In this document: one piece after another, positions 21,411 through 29,469 of the stretch
How positions within the stretch are numbered: the first letter of the stretch is position 1
Layout: every line of letters begins with the position of its first letter
NCBI RefSeq assembly: GCF_000013385.1
Contig: NC_007760.1
Span: forward strand, 372,001-436,000
Length of the DNA: 64,000 bases
Origin: Anaeromyxobacter dehalogenans 2CP-C
Lineage (GTDB): Bacteria; Myxococcota; Myxococcia; Myxococcales; Anaeromyxobacteraceae
Direction: 5' to 3'
Program-made: the position numbers and the translations under genes
The notes under the pieces: generated by a model
What the model was told of the DNA's origin: nothing
Database searches by the model: none
What the model saw: only the letters and a program-made list of their open reading frames with translations

Positions 21411-23356
21411 GCGCCCGTCCTCCATCGGCCGGACGGACGGCCATCGCGCTCGCGTGCGCCGCCGGTCCGGCGCTGGCCCCCGCGCTCGCGTCGGCGCAAG
21501 AGCCGGCGCTCCCCGCCGTGGTGCTGGACGAGCAGGTCATCCGGCTGCCTCGGGCCGAGGCGGAGGGTCGGCCGCCGGCGACGATCACCGTCGTGGACCG
21601 CTCGACCTTCGAGGGCGAGGCCAAGGACGTCGGCCAGCTGGTCTCCGCGGCCCCCGGCGTCGTCGTGGAGGAGCACGGCGGGATGGGCCAGCTCACCACC
21701 GTCTCGATCCGCGGCTCGACCCCGGACGGCGTCAAGGTGCTGCTGGACGGCCTGCCCCTCAACACGGCCTTCGGCGGCGGCGTGGACCTCTCCACCATCC
21801 CGCGCGCGTGGGTGGACGCGGTGGAGGTGGTGCGCGGACCCGAGGGCGCGCGCTACGGCGCGGGCGCGCTCGGCGGCGCGCTGAACGTGGTCACGCGCCG
21901 ACCGAGCGCGGGGAGCTGGAGCCTCGAGACGGGGGGCGGCTCCTACGACACCGCCCGCGTCGCGGCCGAGCTCGCCGCCGCGGTGGGGCCCGGCTCGCTG
22001 ATGGTGGCCGCGAGCGCCGACACGACCGGCGGCCGGTTCCCGTTCCGGCTCGATCCAGGGCTCCCCGGCGGTCCGACCGTGGCCGCGATGCGCGAGAACG
22101 CCGAGGCCCGGCGCGCCGGCCTGCTGGCGAAGCTGGCGCGGCCGCTGTCGCGCGGCCGGCTCGACGCGCTCGTCGAGGTGTCCGGCGGGCACCGGGGCCT
22201 GCCGGGCTTCGCCGCCTCGCCCACGCCGTGGGCGTGGCAGGACGACGCGCGGCTGCTCGCGATGGGGCGCGTGGCGCGCTTCGGCGCGATCGGCCCGGCC
22301 ACGCTCGCGACCCGCGGGCACCTGCGGCTCGACCGCCTCGACGCCCGCGTCACCGGCCCGCGAGACCCGCCCGTCCGGCAGCGCGGCAGCGCGGCCGGGC
22401 TCGCGCTCGACGCGACGGGGTCCCACGCGCACGGCGTGCTCAGCGCCTCGCTGGAGGCGTCGGGAGAGCTCATCGACGCCGACGGGCTGGGCCGGCGGCG
22501 CGAGCTGCTCGGCGTCGCGGCGGCGGTGTCGGAGGATCTCGCGCTCGCCGGCGGTCGCTTCCGGCTCGCCCCCGCGGTCCGCGCGGAGCGGGCGGGGCGG
22601 TTCGGCGGGGTGTCCGGGACCCTCGGGCTGGGCGCGCGCCTCGGGCCCGCGCTGCGCGCGCGCGCGAGCGTCGGCCGCACCTTCCGCCCGCCCGGGGTGG
22701 CGGAGCTGCACCTGCAGCAGGGGCTCCTGGTCCCGAACCCGGACCTCCGGCCGGAGACGGCGGTGGCCGTCGACGCCGGCCTCGTCGCCGACGGCCGCGC
22801 CGGCCTCGTCGCCGTCACCGGCCACCTCACCCGCTACGACGATCTCGTCGTCTACGAGCCGAGCGACGCGTTCGGCAGGCTGAAGCCGTTCAACTCGGGG
22901 CGCGCGATGGCGAGCGGCCTCGAGGTGGAGGGCGCGACGGCGCCGGTCGGCGGCCCGCTGCGCGCGAGCGCCAGGGGGAGCTACACCTTCCTCGCCACCG
23001 AGCTGCTGCGGGGCGCGCCCGCCGAGGTGGGCCACTGGATCCCGTACCGGCCGCGCCACCGCGCCGTCCTGCGCGCCGCGCTCGCGCCGGGGCCGGCGAC
23101 GGCGCACGTCGAGCTTCACCACCTGGGCCGCCGCTACCGCGACCGGCGCGGCGTGAACCCGATCCCGCCCTCGACCGTCTGGAACGCCGGGCTGAGCGCG
23201 CGCGTCGCGCGCCACCCCGACGTGCGCATCCAGCTCGAGGTGCTCAACCTCGCCGACGACCGGACGCTCACGGACGGCCTCGGCGATCCCCTCCCCCCGC
23301 GCACCGTGATGATCACGCTGCGCGCCGGGTCCACGCCCCAGGAGAACGCGCCATGA
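21407..23356 (+). CDS. TonB-dependent outer-membrane receptor, candidate corrinoid or organohalide importer
   Basis: A 649-residue receptor starting with GTG inside the preceding stop (GTGA). A signal peptide ends near ALASAQE (residue 32). The plug domain spans about 55-170 with TTVSIRGSTPDGVKVLLDGLP and ARYGAGALGGALNVVTRRP, signatures of BtuB/FepA-type plugs. The rest is a beta-barrel ending in LRAGSTPQENAP, without the usual terminal aromatic. RdhA enzymes need a cobamide, so vitamin B12 or another corrinoid is the leading candidate, with the organohalide itself or iron as alternatives. The next gene encodes a surface propeller lipoprotein, overlapping by four bases. Confidence 0.8.
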   Translation: MSARPPSAGRTAIALACAAGPALAPALASAQEPALPAVVLDEQVIRLPRAEAEGRPPATITVVDRSTFEGEAKDVGQLVSAAPGVVVEEHGGMGQLTTVSIRGSTPDGVKVLLDGLPLNTAFGGGVDLSTIPRAWVDAVEVVRGPEGARYGAGALGGALNVVTRRPSAGSWSLETGGGSYDTARVAAELAAAVGPGSLMVAASADTTGGRFPFRLDPGLPGGPTVAAMRENAEARRAGLLAKLARPLSRGRLDALVEVSGGHRGLPGFAASPTPWAWQDDARLLAMGRVARFGAIGPATLATRGHLRLDRLDARVTGPRDPPVRQRGSAAGLALDATGSHAHGVLSASLEASGELIDADGLGRRRELLGVAAAVSEDLALAGGRFRLAPAVRAERAGRFGGVSGTLGLGARLGPALRARASVGRTFRPPGVAELHLQQGLLVPNPDLRPETAVAVDAGLVADGRAGLVAVTGHLTRYDDLVVYEPSDAFGRLKPFNSGRAMASGLEVEGATAPVGGPLRASARGSYTFLATELLRGAPAEVGHWIPYRPRHRAVLRAALAPGPATAHVELHHLGRRYRDRRGVNPIPPSTVWNAGLSARVARHPDVRIQLEVLNLADDRTLTDGLGDPLPPRTVMITLRAGSTPQENAP

Positions 23357-24843
23357 GAGCAGCCACCATCCTCGGAACCCTCGCCGTCGCGGCGCTCGCA
23401 GCCTGCGACTCCGACGCGACCTGCCCCGAGGGGCAGGTGGAGTGCGCCGGCCGGTGCGTCGCGCTCGCGACCGACCCGCTGAACTGCGGCGCGTGCGGCG
23501 TGGCCTGCGGGCCCGGCGCCACCTGCGGCGCGGGCGCGTGCGGGTGCGGCCCCGGGACGGTCCTCTGCGGCGCGACCTGCGCGCAGCTGGAGAGCGATCC
23601 CGACCACTGCGGCGCCTGCGGGAGCGCGTGCCGGGACGCGCAGGTGTGCAGCTCGGCCGGCGGCGCGGCCGCCTGCGCCGACGCGTGCGGCGAAGGGCAG
23701 GTCGCCTGCGGCCGCGCCTGCGTCGAGCTCGCGTTCGACCGCTACCACTGCGGCGCGTGCGGGACCGTGTGCCAGCCGGGGGAGGCGTGCGACGCAGGGA
23801 CGTGCCGCTCCCTGCAGGTCGCGTGCTTCGCCACCGACGACGTGCGGCCGATCGCGCCGGACCTCGCCGCCGCGGGCTCGCCGCGGCCGGCGGGCGACGG
23901 CCCGATCGCGCTCGCGGCCCTGGGCGGCGACGTATGGGCCGCGGCGGCGCTCTCGGGGAGCGTGATCCGGCTGCCGCTCGACCTCTCCGCGCCGCCCGTC
24001 GAGCACGCGCTGCACGGCTCGGACCTGGAGGGCATCGCCGCCGCGTCCGACCGCTTGCTGGTCTCGAACTCGGGCGGCGGCTCGGTGGCAGTGGTCGATC
24101 CCGTCACCGGGCGCGTGCTCGACGACGTGCTCATCCCCGGGCTCCCGGGCGCCAACCCGCGCGGCATCGCGGTGCTGGACGGCAAGGCCTACGTGGCGCT
24201 GTACGGCCGGGACGAGGCGAGCGGCGGGCAGGGGGTGGCGGTGCTCGATCTGTCGCGCCTCGCCGGGTGCGCCGCCGCGCCCTGCGCGACGGTGGAGCGC
24301 GTGGTGGACCTGCGCGGCGCGGCCGACGCCGGCGGCCTGCCGTTCCCGGGCAAGGCCGTCGCCGCCGGCGGGCGCGCGTGGATCACGATCGCGAACCTGG
24401 CGCGCGACACCGACCCGGCGAGCTGGACCTACGGCTACTACGTGAAGCCGGCCGGCCCGGGACGGCTCGCGGCGCTGGACGGCACGTCCGACGCCGTGCA
24501 GCTGGTCTCGCTCGGCGACGGGTGCCGGAACCCGGGCGCGCTGGCGGTGGACGGCGCCACGCTCTGGGTCTCCTGCGGCGCGGCGGGCGCGGCCGGCCTC
24601 GTGCCGGTGGACGTGTCCGATCCCCGCGCGCCGGTGGTCGGACCCGTGCTCGCGACCGCCTTCGACGCTCCCGGTGCCGTGGCCATCTGCCGCGGAGCGG
24701 GGTTCGTGGCCGACCAGTATACAGGTCGGGTGCAGCGCTTCGACCCGGTGACCAGGACGAGCGAGGAGACGGTGACCGCCTGCCCGGTGGGTGCGCAGGG
24801 CTGGGCCTGGGCCGCGGATCTCCTGTGCGCTCCCGCGCGCTGA
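23353..24843 (+). CDS. Cys-rich lipoprotein with C-terminal beta-propeller
   Basis: A 496-residue lipoprotein; lipobox L-A-A-C gives Cys18. Residues about 22-155 hold four copies of the myxobacterial Cys-rich repeat (CAGRCVALATDPLNCGACG, CGATCAQLESDPDHCGACG, CGRACVELAFDRYHCGACG and a shorter one), probably disulfide-bonded outside the cell. Residues about 170-496 form a YncE/SMP-30-like beta-propeller (ALGGDVWAAAALSGSVIRLP, GIAAASDRLLVSNSGGGSVA). Paired with the TonB receptor, it resembles the BtuB-BtuG arrangement in Bacteroides, where a propeller lipoprotein hands cobalamin to the receptor. That comparison is my inference from architecture, not from sequence identity. Confidence 0.7.
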   Translation: MRAATILGTLAVAALAACDSDATCPEGQVECAGRCVALATDPLNCGACGVACGPGATCGAGACGCGPGTVLCGATCAQLESDPDHCGACGSACRDAQVCSSAGGAAACADACGEGQVACGRACVELAFDRYHCGACGTVCQPGEACDAGTCRSLQVACFATDDVRPIAPDLAAAGSPRPAGDGPIALAALGGDVWAAAALSGSVIRLPLDLSAPPVEHALHGSDLEGIAAASDRLLVSNSGGGSVAVVDPVTGRVLDDVLIPGLPGANPRGIAVLDGKAYVALYGRDEASGGQGVAVLDLSRLAGCAAAPCATVERVVDLRGAADAGGLPFPGKAVAAGGRAWITIANLARDTDPASWTYGYYVKPAGPGRLAALDGTSDAVQLVSLGDGCRNPGALAVDGATLWVSCGAAGAAGLVPVDVSDPRAPVVGPVLATAFDAPGAVAICRGAGFVADQYTGRVQRFDPVTRTSEETVTACPVGAQGWAWAADLLCAPAR

Positions 24844-24910
24844 GCGCGCGCCGGCGGGACCGGCAGGCCCGAGCCATCAACCAGGGGAGATCGCGACGCG
24901 GAAGGCGACC

Positions 24911-26569
24911 ATGAAGCTCCACGACATCCACCTGCTCGACCTGTTCGATGTCGGCACCGATCAGGGCTGGCTCAGCATGCACCAGCAGCGCATGGTGCTG
25001 CACAGCGCGGCGGCGGTCAGCATCATGCGTGCGCAGCTCGTCCGCAGCCTCGGGCACGACGCGGCGCGGGCCATCGTGTTCCGCTGGGGCTTCGCCCAGG
25101 GCTACTTCGACGCGATGATGACCTCGGACCACCTCGCCAGCCTGGAGCCGGTGGATCGGTTCGTGTTCGGCTGCACGCTCCACACCATGGAGGGCATGGT
25201 GCGGGTGGCGCCCAAGGTCATCGAGGCGAACGGCCCCGGGAAGCTGCACATGGAGGCCAACTGGTGGCACTGCGCCGAGGCCGACGACCACGCGCGCGTG
25301 CTCCCGGCCGGCCTCACCAGCTCCTGCTGGGCCACCCTGGGCTACGCCTCGGGCTTCGCCACCTACGTCATCGGCGCGCTCATCCTGTTCAAGGAGCTGT
25401 CCTGCCGCTGCTCCGGCGCGCCGTGCTGCTCGGTGATGGGCAACGACATGGAGGGCTGGGGGGAGCGGGCTGCGGAGATCGAGGGCCGCTACACGCTCGC
25501 CGGCGAGACGTCCTTCACGCAGCAGTGGAAGGAGATCCACCGGGAGTGCGAGCGGGCCAGGGCCGCCCGCAGCGCGGCGGCGGCGGCGCACCCGGCGCCC
25601 ACCGCGACGCTCACCTCGGTGAGCGGCCCGGACCGCACCACCGGGCCGCTGAACTTCGTCGTCTGCAGCCAGTCCATGACCGAGCTGCTGGCGCTGGCGG
25701 AGCGCGTGGCGCCGCTCGAGATCAACGTGCTCATCGAGGGCGAGAGCGGGACCGGCAAGGAGTTCCTGGCGCGCTACATCCACGAGAAGAGCCTGCGCGG
25801 CGACGCGCCCATGGTGGCCATCAACTGCGCCGCGCTCACCGAGGGCCTGCTCGAGTCGGAGCTGTTCGGGCACGTGCGCGGCGCGTTCACCGGCGCGGTC
25901 CGCGACAAGCCCGGCCTGTTCGAGCACGCCGGGAGCGGCACCATCCTCCTCGACGAGATCGGCGAGATGCCGCTCTGCCTCCAGGCGAAGCTGCTGCGCG
26001 CGCTCGAGACGCGCGAGTTCCGGCGGGTGGGCGGCGAGAAGGTGCTGCGGCTCGGCGCGCGGGTGGTCGCCTCGACCAACCGCGACCTCCGCCGCCAGGT
26101 GCAGGCGGGCGCGTTCCGGGAGGACCTGTTCTACCGCCTGGGCGGCTTCGTGCTCACCATCCCGCCGCTCCGCGAGCGGCGTGAGGAGATCCCGGCGCTG
26201 GCGCACTACTTCCTGCACTCGACCGCGCGGCGCTGGAACAAGGGGGTCCAGACCATCAGCCCGGGCGCGATGCGGCGCCTGATGAGCTATCCGTGGCCGG
26301 GAAACGTCCGCGAGCTCCAGCACGCCATCGAGCGCGCGACGGTGGTGGCCTCGCAGTCGGTGCTGACCGTCAAGGACCTCAACCCGGAGATCGCGGCGAC
26401 CGGGGCGCCCGCCGAGTGCGACCTCGACGTCGAGGCCAACGAGCGGCAGCTCATCGAGGAGGCGCTCCGGCGGTTCCACGGCAACCGCAAGGAGGCCGCG
26501 GCGGCGCTGCGCATCAGCCCGGTCACCCTCTGGCGGCGCGTGCGGAAGTACGGCCTGTCGATCACGTGA
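24911..26569 (+). CDS. XylR/DmpR-type sigma54-dependent aromatic-sensing activator
   Basis: A 552-residue regulator in the classical order: XylR-N (about 10-115), V4R (about 135-195) with C139 and a Cys cluster C165/C167/C172/C173 that may bind zinc, a linker, then AAA+ (about 250-480) with Walker A GESGTGKE from Gly277, the sigma54-contacting loop GAFTGA at 324-329 and Walker B ILLDEIGEM, and a Fis-type HTH at the end (GNRKEAAAALRISPVTLWRRV). DmpR, XylR and HbpR of this group sense phenols, toluenes or hydroxybiphenyl. Here a chlorophenol inducer for the rdh operon is the natural hypothesis. It lies 67 bases after the last operon gene, with GGAAGG ahead of the ATG. It overlaps the convergent flavoprotein gene by eight bases. 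Confidence 0.92.
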   Translation: MKLHDIHLLDLFDVGTDQGWLSMHQQRMVLHSAAAVSIMRAQLVRSLGHDAARAIVFRWGFAQGYFDAMMTSDHLASLEPVDRFVFGCTLHTMEGMVRVAPKVIEANGPGKLHMEANWWHCAEADDHARVLPAGLTSSCWATLGYASGFATYVIGALILFKELSCRCSGAPCCSVMGNDMEGWGERAAEIEGRYTLAGETSFTQQWKEIHRECERARAARSAAAAAHPAPTATLTSVSGPDRTTGPLNFVVCSQSMTELLALAERVAPLEINVLIEGESGTGKEFLARYIHEKSLRGDAPMVAINCAALTEGLLESELFGHVRGAFTGAVRDKPGLFEHAGSGTILLDEIGEMPLCLQAKLLRALETREFRRVGGEKVLRLGARVVASTNRDLRRQVQAGAFREDLFYRLGGFVLTIPPLRERREEIPALAHYFLHSTARRWNKGVQTISPGAMRRLMSYPWPGNVRELQHAIERATVVASQSVLTVKDLNPEIAATGAPAECDLDVEANERQLIEEALRRFHGNRKEAAAALRISPVTLWRRVRKYGLSIT

Positions 26570-27668
26570 CCGCGGCCCCGGCCCGGAGCGCGGTGAGCGC
26601 CGCCGCCTTCAGGGCCCGATGCTTCGACACGCTCGCGGCGGGCGCCACGGCCCGGTCCAGCTCCGCACGGACCGCGTCGCGGAGGGCGGCCGGCGAGAGG
26701 CGCGCGCCGAGCAGCCGCGCCTCGGCCTCGGTGGCGCGCCAGGGACTCGGCGCCACGCCGCCCAGCACGACGCGCGCCGCGGTGACGAGCTGGCCGCGCA
26801 CCGCCACGCGCCCGGCCACCGAGGCGGTGATCGTGTCGCGAACCCGGCGCGCGTCGAAGAAGGCCATCTCCCCGGCCACGGGCCAGCGCAGGTGCACGCA
26901 CGTCAGGATGTCGGCCGGGGTGGTGCAGGCGGGACGCGGGCCCGCGGTCCGGCGCGGCGGGTAGAGCCGGTCGAGGGGGAGCCGGACCATGCCCGAGATG
27001 CTGTGCGCCTCGACCCTGGCGTCGTGGGCGATGAGCACCGGGGCGAGCGAGGAGGGGTGGGCACACGCACAGGCCTGTCGATCGAAGAGCGCGCCCTCGG
27101 CCGCCCAGCGCCCCTCCAGCGGGCAGCGATCCGCCCCCAGCCGGCGGCACGGGCGCCCCTCGGTGCGCAGCGACCAGCAACGCGGGTACTGCAGGAGGTT
27201 GCCGCCGACGGTCGCGGCCGCGCGGACCGCGGGCGTCGCGGCCATGCCGGCGGCGCGCGCGACCTCGGGGAACCGGGCCAGCACCACCGGGCTCTGCGCG
27301 AGCTCCTGGAGCGTCACGAGCGTGCCGATGCACAGCCCGTCGTGCCGGACCTCGACCCGGTGTAGCTCGGCGAGCCCGCGGATGCACACCACGGTGGCCG
27401 GCGCCCGCGGCGCGAGGCGCAGCCGCTCGCTCACGTCCACGCCGCCTGCCACCACCACCGCGCCCTGGTACGCGCGCCACGCCGCCTCCGCGAGCGTGCC
27501 GGCGAGGTGCCACTCGGGAAAGCCGCGCGCACGCGCTCGCGCGCGCCTTGTGTCCGGGGCGATCACGCCCTCGCCCCGTTTCACGAAGCGGGCCAGGGCG
27601 CGCCGCTCGCGGCGCGCCCGCCATTGCGCTGGCGCGGCGCGCTCGCCTCGCCGGCGCGGTCGTTTCAC
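26562..27668 (-). CDS. FAD-binding subunit of xanthine-oxidase family enzyme, HcrB-like, orphan
   Basis: Up to 368 residues. FAD-site motifs VVVAGGVDV (about 70) and ATVGGNLLQYPRCW (about 152) match the medium subunit of CO dehydrogenase/xanthine oxidase enzymes. An insert with Cys residues (RCW, PCRRLGADRC, ACAC) between the second FAD motif and HPSSLAPVLIAHDA resembles the extra [4Fe-4S] loop of 4-hydroxybenzoyl-CoA reductase beta subunits. Neither a molybdenum subunit nor a 2Fe-2S subunit is beside it. The GTG at 27668 is the longest start; GTG 27584 is an alternative, since the first 28 residues are Arg-rich. It could be an electron-transfer flavoprotein for the dehalogenation island or for anaerobic phenol breakdown. 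Confidence 0.65.
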   Translation of the reverse strand: MKRPRRRGERAAPAQWRARRERRALARFVKRGEGVIAPDTRRARARARGFPEWHLAGTLAEAAWRAYQGAVVVAGGVDVSERLRLAPRAPATVVCIRGLAELHRVEVRHDGLCIGTLVTLQELAQSPVVLARFPEVARAAGMAATPAVRAAATVGGNLLQYPRCWSLRTEGRPCRRLGADRCPLEGRWAAEGALFDRQACACAHPSSLAPVLIAHDARVEAHSISGMVRLPLDRLYPPRRTAGPRPACTTPADILTCVHLRWPVAGEMAFFDARRVRDTITASVAGRVAVRGQLVTAARVVLGGVAPSPWRATEAEARLLGARLSPAALRDAVRAELDRAVAPAASVSKHRALKAAALTALRAGAAVT

Positions 27669-27719
27669 GCGGCGGCGCGCGCTTCAAGGTGAACGCGCGC
27701 GTGACCGGAGCGCGCCGCG

Positions 27720-27735
27720 CGGCACGCGGGTTGCT
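27720..27735 (+). promoter_or_regulatory. Candidate sigma54 promoter for the tlpA-like gene
   Basis: CGGCACGCGGGTTGCT differs from TGGCACG-N4-TTGCW only at the first base and keeps GG-N10-GC exactly. The start would be near 27746, three bases before the ATG, so the message may be leaderless. A CTTC-N5-GAAC dyad at 27682-27694 sits 25 bases upstream. Confidence 0.5.
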
Positions 27736-27748
27736 CCGGGAGACGCCC

Positions 27749-28327
27749 ATGACACCTCCAACTCCTGCGGCGCGCCGCACCTCGGGTCGCCCGCGCGCGG
27801 GCGCGCGTCGCGCGCCGCTCCTCGTGGCCGCGGTGGTGCTCGGCGTGGCGACGCTGGTGATCGCCGACCGGACGCTGGGCGGCTCCGGGGCGCCGCGCAC
27901 GGACGCACCAGCGCCGCCGTTGCGGGTCGGAGCCGTGAGCGGCGGCGGAGAGATCGATCTCGCGCGGCTACGCGGGCGCGCCGTGGTGGTGAACTTCTGG
28001 GCGCCCTGGTGCGCGCCGTGCCAGGCCGAGCTGCCGGATCTCGCGGCGGTCAAGCAGGACCTGGCGGGACGCTGCGTCGAGCTCGTCGGGATCGCGGGCG
28101 ATGGCACGCGGACCGAGGTGGCGCAGGTCGCCGCGCGGCAGCCGTATCCGATCGGCTTCGACGAGCGCGGGGACGCGATGCGGGCCTGGCGCGTGGAGTC
28201 GGTGCCCACGACCTACCTCGTGGACGCGGACGGGAAGGTTCGTACGGTGATCCCCGGCGCCGTCGGCCGCGAGGAGCTGCTCGAGGCGCTTCGCCCGATC
28301 ATCCCGGCGACGTGTCCGGCGGGGTGA
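27749..28327 (+). CDS. TlpA-like membrane-anchored periplasmic thioredoxin
   Basis: A 192-residue protein with an Arg-rich N-terminus, one TM helix (about 24-41) and a thioredoxin-fold domain with active site WCAPC (in VVVNFWAPWCAPCQAELP) and the cis-Pro region SVPTTYLVD. TlpA/ResA proteins reduce disulfides outside the cytoplasm, for example in cytochrome c maturation. No cytochrome genes are nearby. The candidate sigma54 promoter just upstream and the CcdA-like gene in the rdh operon suggest it passes electrons from that protein to cysteines of exported Fe-S proteins; this is inference. GGGAG precedes the ATG by seven bases. Confidence 0.85.
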   Translation: MTPPTPAARRTSGRPRAGARRAPLLVAAVVLGVATLVIADRTLGGSGAPRTDAPAPPLRVGAVSGGGEIDLARLRGRAVVVNFWAPWCAPCQAELPDLAAVKQDLAGRCVELVGIAGDGTRTEVAQVAARQPYPIGFDERGDAMRAWRVESVPTTYLVDADGKVRTVIPGAVGREELLEALRPIIPATCPAG

Positions 28328-28339
28328 GCGCGGGCCGCG

Positions 28340-28360
28340 CGCGCTTCGCGATGAAGCGCG
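28340..28360 (+). terminator. Hairpin after the tlpA-like gene
   Basis: CGCGCTTC (28340-28347) pairs exactly with GAAGCGCG (28353-28360), 12 bases past the stop. There is no T-run. A terminator or an operator dyad is possible. Confidence 0.35.
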
Positions 28361-28363
28361 GGG

Positions 28364-28376
28364 TTTCGGGTTGAAA
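28364..28376. promoter_or_regulatory. TTTC-N5-GAAA dyad, putative activator site
   Basis: TTTC (28364-28367) and GAAA (28373-28376) are separated by GGGTT. The geometry is the same as the dyad at 13095-13107 before the rdh operon. It lies about 57 bases upstream of the candidate -24/-12 promoter at 28433, a usual distance for an enhancer-type site. Confidence 0.4.
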
Positions 28377-28432
28377 GGTCGATCGCGCCGCCGAGCGGGT
28401 CGAGGTGGTCGAGATCCGGGCGGATGGGTGGG

Positions 28433-28448
28433 CGGCACGCCCGTTGAA
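28433..28448 (+). promoter_or_regulatory. Candidate sigma54 promoter for the MetA-like outer-membrane gene
   Basis: CGGCACGCCCGTTGAA fits TGGCACG-N4-TTGCW except at the first base and at the -12 C (A here). The start would be about 50 bases before ATG 28512, leaving room for the GGAGAGG ribosome site. Confidence 0.42.
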
Positions 28449-28511
28449 GAGCGCCCGCTCCACATCACCGCCGCCGCTGGACGGGCGGCCAACGGAGAGG
28501 TCGTGACCAAC

Positions 28512-29399
28512 ATGAAACCGCATCCATGGAAGCCCATCCTCGCGCTCCTCGCGGCGATCACCCTGGCGACGCCCGCGGCCGCGAAGGAAGGCGGCGATCA
28601 GTACCCGGTGGGCGTCGACGGCCTCGCCGCCGGCGCGCTCCCTCCGCCGGGCACCTACCTCCTGAGCATGGTCGCGCTCGTGCACGGCGACGTCCAGGAT
28701 GCCGACGGGCACGACGCGGGCGTCGAGGCGAACGCGCAATTCGGCGTGCTGCGCCTGGTCCACGTCACCAAGCTCCGAGTGCTCGGGGCGCAGTACGCGT
28801 TCGGCGCGATCCTGCCGTACTGGCACCAGAGCGCGAAGATCCGCACGCCGGCGGGCAAGCTGGAGCTGGACGCGGACGGCCCCGGCGACATCACGCTGAA
28901 CCCCGTCTACCTGAACTGGCACCTCCCGCGGAACCTCCACCTGCTCGCCACCGTGGACCTGAACCTGCCCACGGGGCGCTTCCGCACCGACGGCGGACTG
29001 AGCCAGGGCGTCGGCTACTACAGCGTCAGCCCGGCCGTCGCCGCCACGTGGTACGCGCCCGGCGGCTTCGAGGCCTCGGGGAAGCTCCTGTACAACCTCA
29101 AGCGCGAGAACCCCGTCACCGGCGTCCGGTCCGGCGACGAGCTCGAGCTCGACTTCGCGGTGGCGAAGCTCTTCGGGCCGTTCGAGGCCGGCATCGGCGG
29201 CTACTACGCGGTGCAGACCACCGACGACGAGCTGGATGGCCAGAAGGTCAACGCGAAGGCCGAGGGCCTCGCCCTGGGCCTCCAGGCCGCGTATCAGGCA
29301 CCGTTCGGCACGTTCATCGGCATGTGGCACCACGACGTGACGAGCGACAGCCGCCTGCAGGCGGATCGCGTCTTCCTCAAGTTCATGCTCCCGCTGTAG
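28512..29399 (+). CDS. Phenol MetA-type / SphA-like outer-membrane protein
   Basis: A 295-residue protein. Residues 1-24 are a signal peptide (ending near TPAAA), followed by PPPGTYLLSMVALVHGDVQDADG and a series of alternating strands (QYAFGAILPYWHQSAKI, GDITLNPVYLNWHL, GVGYYSVSPAVAATWYAP), a beta-barrel style shared with the 'phenol MetA degradation' family encoded in aromatic-degradation loci. It ends in an aliphatic Leu rather than Phe. The likely role is passage of aromatic substrates across the outer membrane. ATG 28512 has GGAGAGG 11 bases upstream; GTG 28503 is too near the ribosome site. Confidence 0.75.
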   Translation: MKPHPWKPILALLAAITLATPAAAKEGGDQYPVGVDGLAAGALPPPGTYLLSMVALVHGDVQDADGHDAGVEANAQFGVLRLVHVTKLRVLGAQYAFGAILPYWHQSAKIRTPAGKLELDADGPGDITLNPVYLNWHLPRNLHLLATVDLNLPTGRFRTDGGLSQGVGYYSVSPAVAATWYAPGGFEASGKLLYNLKRENPVTGVRSGDELELDFAVAKLFGPFEAGIGGYYAVQTTDDELDGQKVNAKAEGLALGLQAAYQAPFGTFIGMWHHDVTSDSRLQADRVFLKFMLPL

Positions 29400-29411
29400 C
29401 ACCCGCGGCGG

Positions 29412-29443
29412 GGCAGGTCGGGTCGTCCGATCCCCGGCCTGCC
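29412..29443. terminator. Imperfect hairpin between convergent genes
   Basis: GGCAGG (29412-29417) pairs with CCTGCC (29438-29443), with inner GGG/CCC pairing, in the 70-base gap between convergent genes. Confidence 0.35.
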
Positions 29444-29469
29444 TCGCACGCGGTCCCGGCGGTGCGTGC

